A program made the position numbers and the translations under genes. Source: Kineosporia aurantiaca JCM 3230 (lineage in GTDB: Bacteria; Actinomycetota; Actinomycetes; Actinomycetales; Kineosporiaceae). From it: DNA of 64,000 nt. Each line of letters opens with the position of its first letter. Positions within the stretch are counted from its first letter, which is position 1. The notes below the pieces were generated by a model. That model ran no database searches, was not told the origin of the DNA, and worked only from the letters and a program-made list of their open reading frames with translations. This document shows positions 10,201 to 18,929 of this stretch, piece after piece. The stretch covers positions 310,001 through 374,000 of the forward strand of contig JODP01000006.1 of the NCBI GenBank assembly GCA_000719025.1, given 5' to 3'.

Positions 10201-11085
10201 GCCGCCGCGCAGATCTTCGCCCGGGTGCCGGCCGGGGCCACCTCCGGCGAGGCCGGGGACGTGGTCGCGATCCGGGTGGCCCTGGTCCGCGCGGTGGCCG
10301 ACCGCACCCTGGGCCGCACCGAGGAGGCGCTGGCCGAGCTGGAGGGGGCGATGGAGCGGCTGCGGGCCGGGCGGCGGCTGCCCGACGTGCTCTGGCACGC
10401 GGTGGTCAACACCCTCGCCGACGTCCTCGACGACCTCGGCCGGACCGGCCTGGCGATCGGTCACTGGCAGCGCAGCCGGCACCGGGCAGCGGCCGGGGGC
10501 GACTCGGCCCGGCTCGCCTACCCGCTGGCCAAGCTGGCCCTGGCCGGGCAGGACCGGGGCGAGCAGTCCCTGGCCCGGGTGCTGATCGGACAGGCCCAGA
10601 GCGCGGCCCAGACCGGCGGCCCGGCGATCCGCGCGGGGGTCGCGGTGGCCTCGGGGGTGCTGGAACTACGGGACGGCGAGTGCGCGGCGGCGGTCGAGTC
10701 GCTGCGCACGGGGTTGCACGAGGCCCATCGGGGCGGGCGCTTCTTCACCCTGCCCCGGATCGCCGGCCTGCTCGGGGTGGCCCACCGGCCGCACGATCCC
10801 GAACGCGCCGCGGCGCTGCTCGCGGCCTCGGCGGCCTGGTGCGCGCAGCGCTCGATCGTGGTCTTCGGGCGGCGCGAGAGGGAACTGATCGCCGAAGCCG
10901 AGGCCGGGCTGACCCGGTCGAGCGGGTCGAACGGCGTCCCGCGCCCGTCGGACGAGGTACGAAGGGCGGCGGCGCGCGGCGCCGCCCTGCCCTTCGGTTC
11001 CCGGGCCGGGCTGCTCCGGATCGATCCGGGCGACCCACCCAGGCTCATCGACCTGACCGGCGAGACCCCGATCGTCCATTCGTAA
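7210..11085 (+). CDS. AfsR/SARP-family transcriptional regulator (HTH-BTAD-NB-ARC)
   Basis: The product is a 1291-residue pathway-type activator. Residues about 10-95 form an OmpR-like winged-helix DNA-binding domain (PRQRALLALLAL, VYVSRLRRLL). Residues about 98-255 are the bacterial transcriptional activation domain (RRFEEASESGR, QLWRGSSLPDL, RQAEALAAYAAAAGRLADELG). A Pro/Gly/Ala/Ser-rich linker of about 275 residues follows, much longer than usual. The NB-ARC ATPase then begins, with Walker A GPGGAGKT near residue 566 and Walker B LLVLDDLD near 650; a TPR-like C-terminal half follows. Such regulators control secondary metabolism in Streptomyces, but no biosynthetic cluster lies beside this gene. 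Confidence 0.92.
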   Translation: MAHAARSDAGERIRVLGAVEIVSAGRPIPAGSPRQRALLALLALSVGVAVPPSRLVDLLWGEAPPPAAGNTVQVYVSRLRRLLATPGERPPLRTVSGMYLLDLPPEAIDARRFEEASESGRARLAAGDPVGAAHELRSALQLWRGSSLPDLVGVPGALASVARLQSLRLSTLADRIDAESLLGRHSRLIPELQDLVRRHPLNERFVGQLMTSLYWEGRQAEALAAYAAAAGRLADELGIDPAPPLRDLHGRLLRQEVGPVATGFTGETVKTDSESDISVDLTSTYLAPRQRVIHRPRSGDAIIPETESFSEMARCAAPTGSAQAYGSGESSGDQRPAATGAGNGSAGPAGSAGPVSGRRIPGQRTGQTSLPAGVRSPHFRVVPVAFHPDPPTGLPLPPAALPGPPAVPGVPGGSIPASALPRPSAPGATTSCAACAESSSSLGPACTCGAAPTTGTERDHGAGAGFPADSESLGDAGSFTFQSGPAAPSARGEAYRARSAPIGGPALADTCAPVLPGVPDTGAIVTIGTKRTAFGAAFGAGTVGRTGELHAALDLLRRPDVRLVTVVGPGGAGKTRLAAQVVTRRLAEQGRGALPAIRIVVVPLGGCAPGGLAARLRRVLGEVPDTPGEAPIDTICRALSASGCLLVLDDLDLTLDQGEPVATVRTLIDRVGGLRVLATARRVLAVPGEQVVGLGPLPLPWAFSGAGDVETVRSSEAVRLFRERARAVLPAFEVTEQNAGAVGELCRTLDGLPLALELAAARTRGKAPAGIGEELGEVALPALGGHPGLALGAVLNWTTDLLDATERLVLSQLSVFAGGATLDAAERVCGPVPGPGQVIDVIGRLADKNLLLIDETGRLGLLTPVREHARRLLAADPAEETACADRHAAYYAEFAEALPPLTDRWLDPAEGPAPVGSRGIEYDNLTAAAAHAEGRDGEVFARLVVALLDQGATTGRWELGDAPAWLERAQAQRPTARTGARLLLAGGSLALFGGDPRAAAQIFARVPAGATSGEAGDVVAIRVALVRAVADRTLGRTEEALAELEGAMERLRAGRRLPDVLWHAVVNTLADVLDDLGRTGLAIGHWQRSRHRAAAGGDSARLAYPLAKLALAGQDRGEQSLARVLIGQAQSAAQTGGPAIRAGVAVASGVLELRDGECAAAVESLRTGLHEAHRGGRFFTLPRIAGLLGVAHRPHDPERAAALLAASAAWCAQRSIVVFGRRERELIAEAEAGLTRSSGSNGVPRPSDEVRRAAARGAALPFGSRAGLLRIDPGDPPRLIDLTGETPIVHS

Positions 11086-11105
11086 CCACTTCGGCGGCAC
11101 CGAAC

Positions 11106-12605
11106 TCAGTCGATGGCGGGCTCGGCCTCGGGGACCCGGACCGCCGCGGTCAGCGGGAGCCGGATCTCGAACGCCGTGCCCTTGCCGACCTCGCTGTTCA
11201 CCCGGATCTCGCCCTCGTGCCGGTTCACCACGATCCGCCAGACGATGTCCAGGCCGAGCCCGGTGCCCTCACCGATCGGCTTGGTGGTGAAGAACGGCTC
11301 GAAGATCCGCCGCTGGATGTCCGGCGGGATCCCGGGCCCGGTGTCCTTGATCGTGATCAGCGCGAACTCGCCGTCGGCGCGGGTGCTGATCGACAGCGTG
11401 CCGCCCTGCTTGTGCATGGCGTGCACCGCGTTGTCGATCAGGTTGGTCCAGACCTGGTTCAGCTCGGCCGGGTAGGCCGGGATCTTCGGCAGCGTCTTGT
11501 CGTAGTCCTTCTCCAGGGTGATGCCCTCGCGGACCTTGCTGCCGAGCATCACCAGGGTGCTGTTGATCCCCTCGTGCACGTCGATCTGCTGGTACTCGGC
11601 CCGGTCCATCTGCGAGTACTGCTTGGCCGCGGTGATCAGGGTGGCGATCCGGTCGGTCGCGTCCTCGATCTCGGCCATCAGCTGCTCGCTCTCGAGCGCG
11701 TAGGTGATCCACTTCAGGCCACCCTCGAGGTGGGTCTTCGGGATGTCCTGGGCCACCCCCTCGAGCCACTCCAGGTCCAGCCCGGCGGCCACCCAGATCG
11801 GCGCGAGCTGCCAGCCGGCCGACACCCCGTGGGCGTCGCACCAGTCGCTGAACTCGTCCTCCAGGTCGTTGGCCTGCATCGGGGTGAGGTGCTTGGTCTT
11901 GCCCGACTGGGCCTTGGCCGACTGCTCGATCGCGTCTTCCTGCAGACCGGTCAGCTTGACCAGGGTGTCCGGGTCGACCTTGCCGGAGGCCAGGTGCTTG
12001 AGCTTGCCGCGCATCGCGGCGACCCGCTCGCGCAGCGTCGCGGTGGCCCGGACCGCGGCCGAGGCCGGGTTGTTCAGCTCGTGGGTGAGCCCGGCGGTGA
12101 GCCGGCCCAGGGCGGTCAGCCGCTCCCGCTGGCCGACCACCGCGTCCGACCGGCGCAGCCCGGTGAACAGGCCGTCCATCAGGTGGATGGCCATCGGGAA
12201 CCATTCCTTGAGCGCCTCGGCCAGCGTCTCGGCGCCGATCCGCCAGTACACCGAGTCGTCCAGGGTGCGCAGGGAACCGCCGTAGAAGGGGTTCTGGGTG
12301 GCATCCGCCGCCGCGGTCAGCCAGCCCCAGGTGGCCCCGCTGTAGACCCCCGGCCGGTCGGACCGGGAGACCTCCACGTCGTGGTCGCCGACCCGGCGCA
12401 GCAGCACCTGGGAACCCTCGACCAGCATGTAGAAGCAGGTCGCGGGCTCGTCGGCGCCGTAGATGGTGGTGTCGGCCGGGTACCGGACCACCTCGCCGTG
12501 CTCCGACATGAAGCGCAACTGGTCCGCGTTCAGTTTCTCGAAGAGAAAGAAGCGGGACAGTTCGGCCGGAGTGAGCCGTTCCATCGGTTGCTCGGTCGTG
12601 GTCAC
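11106..12605 (-). CDS. Sensor histidine kinase with N-terminal cyclic-nucleotide-binding-like domain
   Basis: This soluble kinase has 499 residues and no membrane segment. Residues about 17-135 form a cNMP/CRP-like cupin (TIYGADEPATCFYMLVEG, then VGDHDVEVSRSDRPG). The dimerisation box holds the phosphoacceptor His175 in LTHELNNP. A large helical insert (about 195-320) separates it from the HATPase domain (NQVWTNLIDNAVHA; DTGPGIP; GTGLGLDIVWRI). The THELNNP type H-box and soluble layout match kinases that work with the redox fusion encoded next door, whose stop is 55 bases upstream. The two genes probably form one transcript with the oxidoreductase first. The ligand is unknown. Confidence 0.93.
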   Translation of the reverse strand: MTTTEQPMERLTPAELSRFFLFEKLNADQLRFMSEHGEVVRYPADTTIYGADEPATCFYMLVEGSQVLLRRVGDHDVEVSRSDRPGVYSGATWGWLTAAADATQNPFYGGSLRTLDDSVYWRIGAETLAEALKEWFPMAIHLMDGLFTGLRRSDAVVGQRERLTALGRLTAGLTHELNNPASAAVRATATLRERVAAMRGKLKHLASGKVDPDTLVKLTGLQEDAIEQSAKAQSGKTKHLTPMQANDLEDEFSDWCDAHGVSAGWQLAPIWVAAGLDLEWLEGVAQDIPKTHLEGGLKWITYALESEQLMAEIEDATDRIATLITAAKQYSQMDRAEYQQIDVHEGINSTLVMLGSKVREGITLEKDYDKTLPKIPAYPAELNQVWTNLIDNAVHAMHKQGGTLSISTRADGEFALITIKDTGPGIPPDIQRRIFEPFFTTKPIGEGTGLGLDIVWRIVVNRHEGEIRVNSEVGKGTAFEIRLPLTAAVRVPEAEPAID

Positions 12606-12660
12606 CCAATCTCCAACGTTCTCGAACTGAACTTCATGCCCGGAAAGACGGCGAGCGGCG

Positions 12661-14319
12661 CTACGGATGGGCCAGGTACTGATGGACGAGGGTCACCGCC
12701 ATCGCCCCCTCGCCGACCGCCGAGGCCACCCGCTTGACCGACGCCGAGCGCACGTCCCCGGCCACGAACACGCCGGGGATGCTGGTCTCCAGGTGGTACG
12801 GGTCGCGGTTGGGCGCCCAGCCCTCCGGCCGGTTGCCCGAGTCCATCAGGTCGGTCCCGGTCAGCAGGAAGCCCGACGCGTCCCTGGCCAGGTCGTCCGG
12901 CAGCCAGTCGGTCATCGGGGCGGCCCCGATGAAGACGAACAGGTGGCCGCACTCCACGTCCTCGGTGGCCCCGGAGACGCTGTCGCGCAGCACGATCTTC
13001 TGCAGGTGCCCGTCGCCCTCGCAGGCGCTGACCTCGGTGCAGGTGCGCACCTCGATCCGGTCGTTGGCCCGGATCTGCTGGATCAGGTAGTGCGACATCG
13101 ACCGCTCCAGGTCCGGCCCGCGCACGGCCAGCGTGACCTTGGAGGCCTGCCGGGAGAAGAACATCGCGGCCTGCCCGGCCGAGTTCGCGCCGCCGACGAT
13201 CACCACGTGCTCGTTGGCGCAGGCGTCCGCCTCGGTCGCCGCCGAGCCGTAGAACACGCCCCGGCCGACCATCTCGTCAGCCCCCTCGGCGTTCAGCCGG
13301 CGGTAGGAGACGCCGGTCGCCAGCAGCACCGCGTGCGCGGCCACCCGGCGCCCGTCGTCCAGGGTCAGCACCCGCTTGGGGCCGTGGCACTCCAGCCCGA
13401 CCACCTTGCGCGCGGTGAGCAGCTCGGCGCCCAGCCGGGAGGCCTGGCGCCGGGCCCGGTCGGTCAGCTGGCCCCCGCTGACGCCGTCCGGGAAGCCCAG
13501 GTAGTTCTCGATCCGCGAGCTCTGCCCGGCCTGCCCACCGGTGGCACTGCTCTCCACCAGCACCGTGCGCAGGCCCTCGGAGGCGCCGTACACCGCGGCG
13601 CCCAGCCCGGCCGGGCCACCGCCCACGATCACCAGGTCGTAGAAGTCCTCCGACGGGGAGGTGGACAGCCCGATCTTGTCCGCGACCTCGCTCAGCGACG
13701 GGTTCAGCAGCACGTCGCCGCCGGCCGTCAGGAGCACCGGCACGTCGTCCTCGGTGGCGCCGGCCGCCTCCAGCAGCTTGCGGCCCTCCGCCTCCTCCAC
13801 CGTGTACCAGTGGTAGGGCATGCCGTTGCGGGCCAGGAAGTCGCGCACCTCGTGGGCCTGCGCGGACCAGCGGTGACCGATGATCCGGGTGGACTCCACC
13901 TCCGGGTCCCCGGCCGCCGCCCAGGTCTCGAGCATCTGGTCGACCACCGGGTAGAGCTTCTCCTCCGGCGGTTCCCAGGGCTTGAGCAGGTAGTAGTCGA
14001 CGTCCACCAGGTTGATCGCCTCGATCGCCGCGTCGGTGTCGGCGTAGGCGGTCAGCAGCGCCCGGCGGGCGCGGGGGAACAGGTCCATCGCCTGTTCCAG
14101 GAACTCGATGCCGTTCATCGTCGGCATCCGGTAGTCGGCCAGCAGGACCGCGACCCGGTCTCCGCGCAGCCGGATCTCCTGCAGCGACTCCAGTGCCTCG
14201 GCACCGGAGTCGGCGCGGACGATGCGGTAATCCTCGGCGTAACGACGTCGCAGGTCACGGGCCACCGCCCGGGACACCGACGGGTCGTCGTCGACCGTGA
14301 GAACGATCGGCTTGCTCAC
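12661..14319 (-). CDS. Fused response regulator / thioredoxin-reductase-like FAD oxidoreductase
   Basis: The protein has 552 residues from GTG 14319, which has GAGGAG 9 bases upstream (a start at 14379 would add 20 unlikely residues). REC domain 1-125: phosphoacceptor Asp62 (LLADYRMP), Thr90 and Lys113. Residues about 145-220 look thioredoxin/glutaredoxin-like but lack a CxxC. Residues 225-552 are a pyridine-nucleotide disulfide oxidoreductase with FAD motif GGGPAG (233-238) and NADPH motif GGANSAG (376-382). The segment where thioredoxin reductases carry the active-site CxxC (about 357-367, YGSAATEADAC) has a single Cys. It therefore probably cannot reduce thioredoxin conventionally. Likely partner is the adjacent histidine kinase. 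Confidence 0.92.
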   Translation of the reverse strand: MSKPIVLTVDDDPSVSRAVARDLRRRYAEDYRIVRADSGAEALESLQEIRLRGDRVAVLLADYRMPTMNGIEFLEQAMDLFPRARRALLTAYADTDAAIEAINLVDVDYYLLKPWEPPEEKLYPVVDQMLETWAAAGDPEVESTRIIGHRWSAQAHEVRDFLARNGMPYHWYTVEEAEGRKLLEAAGATEDDVPVLLTAGGDVLLNPSLSEVADKIGLSTSPSEDFYDLVIVGGGPAGLGAAVYGASEGLRTVLVESSATGGQAGQSSRIENYLGFPDGVSGGQLTDRARRQASRLGAELLTARKVVGLECHGPKRVLTLDDGRRVAAHAVLLATGVSYRRLNAEGADEMVGRGVFYGSAATEADACANEHVVIVGGANSAGQAAMFFSRQASKVTLAVRGPDLERSMSHYLIQQIRANDRIEVRTCTEVSACEGDGHLQKIVLRDSVSGATEDVECGHLFVFIGAAPMTDWLPDDLARDASGFLLTGTDLMDSGNRPEGWAPNRDPYHLETSIPGVFVAGDVRSASVKRVASAVGEGAMAVTLVHQYLAHP

Positions 14320-14596
14320 CGGCTGAAGCTCCTCAGGGTGGGGGAGTTTCGAGATTAGTTGCGGGGCACGGCCGCGCACCAGGTTTTACGCCTGTGGCGC
14401 AGCCCGCGGTGACCGCCCGTACCGGTTTCCCGAGCGGACGGGGCGAACTGTTACGTGAAGTGCCCCGCTTAAACCTCGCTGACCGGTTCGTGCTCCACTA
14501 TCCTCTGGCGCTTGTATACGCCCGGGTCGATCCGGAATCTCCCGGGCTGGTCAAGCGGTCCGACACCACCCGACGACCAGGTAGAGGAGCACCGAA

Positions 14597-16693
14597 GTGA
14601 CCGACTGGGACCCCTCTGCCGTGGCCGCGGTGCTGCGAACGGAGAACCGGTTCCCCGGCGGGGCGGTGGTCGGGGTGCTCGCCGTCGGTCACGCCCAGAC
14701 CCGCATGTGGGTGCTGGAGTCGGAGCTGGTGGACGAGGGGCCGGAGGGCCGCCGGGTGCACGGCAACCCGGTGATCCTGGCCGAGAGCGGACTGGACGAG
14801 GTCGGCAGCGAGCTGTTCGACCGGCTGCTGCTGGACCGCGCGGTCAGCCGGATCACCGAGATCCCGGGGGCGGACGAGGAGCTGGGCGGGCGCCTGCAGG
14901 AGCCACCGGGCGAGCCCTGGGGCAGCCTGCGGATGCGGCTGGTGGCCCAGGTGCGCCGCGCTCGGGGGGAGCTGGCGGCCTGGCACAGCGCCACGGTGGA
15001 CGTGGACGGGATCCCCGGCATCGACCCGGACGGGCCGGTCCGGCTGGACCGGATCGAGCTGGACAACGCGCTGCGCCCGTACGTGCTCCGGCTGGCCCGG
15101 GACTTCGCCGCGATGATCGAGAACTCCGGTTTCCGCCCGGCCCAGCTCGACGGGATCTACCTGCTCGGCGACGCCGGGATGCCGCTGATCGTCCGTTCCG
15201 TGTACGACGTGCTCGGGGTGAGCCCGACCGTGGGGTCCGACCTGGTCGCCGCCGGTGACCGGGCCCGGGCCGCGGGCGGCGAGGCACCGGCGCCGCCGGT
15301 CCGCAACGGGGCCAACGGGACGGCCCGCTCGGTGGGGGTGCCGGGACAGGCCCGGCCGATCTCGCCCGCGCACGGGCTGAGCCTGCGGCCGACGCCGCCG
15401 AAGAACGGCCGGGTGGTGATCCCGGGGACGACGGTGGCCCGGCCCGAGCCGGTGGTGACCCCGTCGTCGGTGGATCCGGACAATGCCGAGGTCTACCGGC
15501 CGGACACCGACGAGATGGCCGAAATTGAGGACGCCGGTGGCGACGACGGCGCCCAGGGCGCCGAGGCGGTCGTCCCGGTGGTCGAAACCCCGGTGGTGGC
15601 GCCGGAGGTCACGAAGAACGGCACCGCCAACGGGCACGCCGTGGCCAAGATCAACGGCACCCCGGCTCCCCTCGCCGCGCCCAAGACGCCCAAGGTGCAC
15701 GAGGTGCCCCTCGGGCCCAGGCCCGAACTGACCGACACCGGGTCCCTGCGGCTGCTGCGGGACGAGGACGACGGTTTCGACGAGGGCCGACTGGACGGTA
15801 CGGCCGCGCCGAAGGCGAAGAAGAAGCGCCGCCGGGTGGTGCCCGTGCTCGGGGGCATCTCGGTGATGGTGGCCGCCGCCCTGATCGTCTACTCCCTGGT
15901 CCAGAGCGGCGACTCCTCCGCTCCGCCCTCCGACGCCGGTCCGCTCGTCCCGGCCGGCACCGCGCTCCCCACCGCCTCACCCACCCTCTCGCCCACTCCG
16001 GAGGTGGTCGTCCTGCCGGCCGTGAGCGGGCTGGCGGCCCGCCGGGTCGGGATTGCGATCGCCCTGACCTGGGACGAGGTGGCCGGCGCGGACAGGTACG
16101 AGGTGTACCGGGACGCCGGCACGCCGGAGGAGAAGATCCGCAGCACGGTCGGCACCCGGCTGACCGATCGGCCGGGCGACGGCAGCACCCACGCCTACAC
16201 CGTGGTTGCCCTGGACGCCGACAAGAACCCCGGCGCCAGCGGTGAGCCGGTCGAGGCCAAGGCGTCCACGCCCTACGGGAAGCTGCAGGGCATCGCCAGC
16301 ACCTGGACCGGCATCGTCCCGGCCCGGCCCGGTCAGAAGGGCGCCGCCGGCCAGGTCTGCCAACCCAAGGCGGGCAAGGTCGACCGGATCATCTGCCACT
16401 ACCCCGACAAGCTCGCCCTCGTTGTCTTCGGCTACGGCTCGGAGACCGCCACCGACCACCGCTACGACGCCCTGGCCAAGGGCAAGGGCGTCAAGCGCAG
16501 CACCTGGAACACCCCGGTGCACGACGACGTGAAGGACACCGGGCGGCTGCTCACCGCCACCCACGGGAGCACGCCGTGGCGCTGGTGGACGTACGAGTCG
16601 GCGCCCTCCTACGCGGTCCAGGCCCAGTGGCCCGGGCACTCAACGGCCGACCTGGCCCGGTGGGTGAACCAGCGGATGCCCTTCCACCCCTAG
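14597..16693 (+). CDS. Membrane protein with partial Hsp70-like domain and fibronectin type III domain
   Basis: The product has 698 residues from GTG 14597, preceded by AGAGGAG. Residues about 150-215 (LDRIELDNALRPYV, then LDGIYLLGDAGMPLIVRSVY) resemble the C-terminal lobe of the Hsp70/DnaK ATPase fold. The N-terminal phosphate-binding loop of real Hsp70s is absent, so it looks like a non-ATPase remnant. A Pro/Ala/Gly linker, a basic KAKKKRRR stop and one membrane helix (about 413-435) follow. The outer part has an FN3-like domain (about 475-560, LTWDEVAGADRYEVYRD) and a C-terminal domain of about 135 residues that I do not recognise. Topology: N-terminus in, C-terminus out. Its TAG stop shares the CTAG tetramer with the convergent acyltransferase gene. 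Confidence 0.85.
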   Translation: MTDWDPSAVAAVLRTENRFPGGAVVGVLAVGHAQTRMWVLESELVDEGPEGRRVHGNPVILAESGLDEVGSELFDRLLLDRAVSRITEIPGADEELGGRLQEPPGEPWGSLRMRLVAQVRRARGELAAWHSATVDVDGIPGIDPDGPVRLDRIELDNALRPYVLRLARDFAAMIENSGFRPAQLDGIYLLGDAGMPLIVRSVYDVLGVSPTVGSDLVAAGDRARAAGGEAPAPPVRNGANGTARSVGVPGQARPISPAHGLSLRPTPPKNGRVVIPGTTVARPEPVVTPSSVDPDNAEVYRPDTDEMAEIEDAGGDDGAQGAEAVVPVVETPVVAPEVTKNGTANGHAVAKINGTPAPLAAPKTPKVHEVPLGPRPELTDTGSLRLLRDEDDGFDEGRLDGTAAPKAKKKRRRVVPVLGGISVMVAAALIVYSLVQSGDSSAPPSDAGPLVPAGTALPTASPTLSPTPEVVVLPAVSGLAARRVGIAIALTWDEVAGADRYEVYRDAGTPEEKIRSTVGTRLTDRPGDGSTHAYTVVALDADKNPGASGEPVEAKASTPYGKLQGIASTWTGIVPARPGQKGAAGQVCQPKAGKVDRIICHYPDKLALVVFGYGSETATDHRYDALAKGKGVKRSTWNTPVHDDVKDTGRLLTATHGSTPWRWWTYESAPSYAVQAQWPGHSTADLARWVNQRMPFHP

Positions 16694-18786
16694 TTCTTCG
16701 GCTTCTTCCGGATCAGTTCCTCGGCCAGCAGCGGAGCCAGCAGCCGGGCGTACTGGCCGGTGATGTGGTTGTCGTCCCGGTAGATCAGGGTGTTCCCGAC
16801 CACCACCGGGCAGCGGTCCGGGCCGCAGAACCACGGCGTCGGATCGACCACCCGGGCCCCGGCGCCGCGCACCGCCTCCGCGATCCGGGCGCGCTGATCC
16901 GAGCCCGCCGCCTCGGCCGGGGTCTGGGCGCACTGCTGAATGTTCTTCGGGTGCTGCGAAAGGCATTCGGGGATGTCGGTCTTCGCCGCCGGGGTGTCGG
17001 CCAGGAAGACCAGGTCGGTTCCCTTGGCCCGGAGGCCGTCGATGGTCCTGGCCCAGCCGGTGGCCCAGGTGGCGTCCGGGTCGTCGTTGCCCTGGGTCAG
17101 GTCCATGTGGTCGGCGATCGAGGTCGTCACCACCAGGTCCGGCCGGAGAGCGTGGATCCGGGCCATTGCGTCCTGGCGCCAGTCGTTGCAGGTGCGGTAG
17201 TCACCGTGGAAAGCGTCGGCGTACAGATGGACGTCGGCCGGCGAGCACATCACCTTGGTGAAAACCGCCAGCTGCCAATGATGTTTATTGGCCAGCGCGC
17301 TCAGGGCCGGGTACCACTGAGCGGCGTGCGAGTCGCCGAACAGCACCACGGTCGCCCGGTGGTGGTCCGCGCCGAGCGATTCGCAACGCTTGGGCGTCCG
17401 GTCGTCGGGGACCGCGACGAAGCAGCCGTTGCGGGAGATCTCCGGCTCGTCGTCCGCGGCCCGGTTGAGGGCCGGGATCAGGTTCCTGGGCAGGGCAGTG
17501 GTCAGCTCGGCGGCCTCGAGGCGGTGACTCAGGGCCTGGTAGCGGGCGGAGGGCGGTCCCTCCAGGGTCAGGGCGCTGGCCTCGCCCTCGCCCTGGGGCT
17601 GCCGGGACGGCAGGCCCAGGGCGAGGAAGGCCACGGCCACCACGACCGCGGTCAGACCGAGGGCGAACGAACCGGCCCGCCCCGAGTTCGCCCGGAGCCG
17701 CTCGTGATGCCGCAGCGGCTGCTCGACCAGGGCGTAGCTGAGACCGGCCAGGCCGAGCGCGAAAATCGCGGCGAGAAGCTTTTCCAACAGCGACATCTCG
17801 TACCCCAGCACGTAGGGCGCGATCACCAGGACCGGCCAGTGCCAGAGATACCAGGAGTAGGAGCGGGTACCGATGAACTGCAGCAGGGGGAACCGCAGGG
17901 CGACCCCGGGGGAGGTGCGGCCGGCCGCGAGCACGGCCGCTGCGCCCAGCACCGGGACAGCGGCGGTCCAGCCGGGGAAGGGCGTGGTGTGATCGAAAAG
18001 AATGGCTGCGGCGAGGATTGCGGCCACGCCGAGCCAGCGCAGAGCAATTGCTGCTGGATTCGGTAGTCGCAGGGTGAAGGTCAGGGCCAGGAGGGCGCCG
18101 ACGCCGAGCTCCCAGGCGCGTGTAGGGGCACCGAAATAGGCTGCGACGGATGAACTCTGACTGGTGATCACGGAGAAGCTGAACGAGGCCGTGACCAGGA
18201 CGGTCAAGAGGGCGACGAGAATCGCCCGGCGGCGCAGCAGGACCAGGCCGGCCAGCACCAGGAGCGGGATGGCCAGGTAGAACTGCTCCTCGACGGCCAG
18301 CGACCAGAAGTGCTGGAGGGGAGAAGGGGCGGCACTGGCCGAGCGGTAGTCGGTGCCGACCTGGATCAGCCGGATGTTCAGCACGTACCCGGCCGCGGCC
18401 AGGGTGTCCTGGGCGATGCCCCGAAGGCGCAGCGGCGGCAGCCAGATCCAGGCCGCGACCAACGTGCTCACCAGCACCAGGGTGGCCGCCGGCAGCAGGC
18501 GCAGCGCGCGCCGCGCGTAGAACCGGCCGATCCGCAGCCGCCCGGTCTCGGTCGCCTCCCGGGCCAGGTGAGAGGTGATCAGGTAGCCGGAGATCACGAA
18601 GAACACGTCCACCCCGACGAACCCGCCGGTGAAAAGCCCTACCCCACAGTGGTAGAGCACCACCAGCAGTACGGCCAGGGCCCGCAGGCCTTCGATGTCC
18701 GGGCGGAAACCGGCTCGGGGAGCGGATTTCGCTTCTTCCATCGAGATCCGCAGACCCCGCACCGGGATCGAGTCGACATTGCTCAC
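16690..18786 (-). CDS. Integral membrane acyltransferase with C-terminal SGNH domain (OafA/YrhL type)
   Basis: Acyltransferase-3 proteins O-acetylate cell-surface polysaccharides or peptidoglycan. This one is 698 residues. The membrane half (about 28-400) begins with FRPDIEGLRALAVLLVVLYH and contains GGFVGVDVFFVISGYLI and LQHFWSLAVEEQFYL. The extracytoplasmic SGNH part (about 450-698) shows the nucleophile block VVLFGDSHAAQW and a C-terminal DNHIT block. This layout fits enzymes that move acetyl groups through the membrane and attach them outside. Start is uncertain: GTG 18786 is used here; ATG 18741 is an alternative, and neither has a strong ribosome site. It shares its stop tetramer CTAG with the convergent gene. 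Confidence 0.93.
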   Translation of the reverse strand: MSNVDSIPVRGLRISMEEAKSAPRAGFRPDIEGLRALAVLLVVLYHCGVGLFTGGFVGVDVFFVISGYLITSHLAREATETGRLRIGRFYARRALRLLPAATLVLVSTLVAAWIWLPPLRLRGIAQDTLAAAGYVLNIRLIQVGTDYRSASAAPSPLQHFWSLAVEEQFYLAIPLLVLAGLVLLRRRAILVALLTVLVTASFSFSVITSQSSSVAAYFGAPTRAWELGVGALLALTFTLRLPNPAAIALRWLGVAAILAAAILFDHTTPFPGWTAAVPVLGAAAVLAAGRTSPGVALRFPLLQFIGTRSYSWYLWHWPVLVIAPYVLGYEMSLLEKLLAAIFALGLAGLSYALVEQPLRHHERLRANSGRAGSFALGLTAVVVAVAFLALGLPSRQPQGEGEASALTLEGPPSARYQALSHRLEAAELTTALPRNLIPALNRAADDEPEISRNGCFVAVPDDRTPKRCESLGADHHRATVVLFGDSHAAQWYPALSALANKHHWQLAVFTKVMCSPADVHLYADAFHGDYRTCNDWRQDAMARIHALRPDLVVTTSIADHMDLTQGNDDPDATWATGWARTIDGLRAKGTDLVFLADTPAAKTDIPECLSQHPKNIQQCAQTPAEAAGSDQRARIAEAVRGAGARVVDPTPWFCGPDRCPVVVGNTLIYRDDNHITGQYARLLAPLLAEELIRKKPKN

Positions 18787-18929
18787 GAGGGTCGGATCGG
18801 CATCCGCGGGTCCGGACTGAGCTCATCCGTTCGGCCTAAACCTTTTCCTACAGCTGATCCTCAGACTGCGCGCGGGGGCCTCCCAGCCAGGCCACCGAAA
18901 GTAGTCACCAACGACGAGGAGGAGCCCCG

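Noticed and set aside
9444..12737. Long plus-strand open frame spanning the AfsR end and the antisense of the kinase gene
   Set aside because: It runs across two genes with strong domain evidence in other frames and has low-complexity shadow composition.
7210..14319. A secondary-metabolite cluster around the AfsR-like regulator
   Set aside because: No synthase, tailoring or resistance genes are found within 7 kb on either side.
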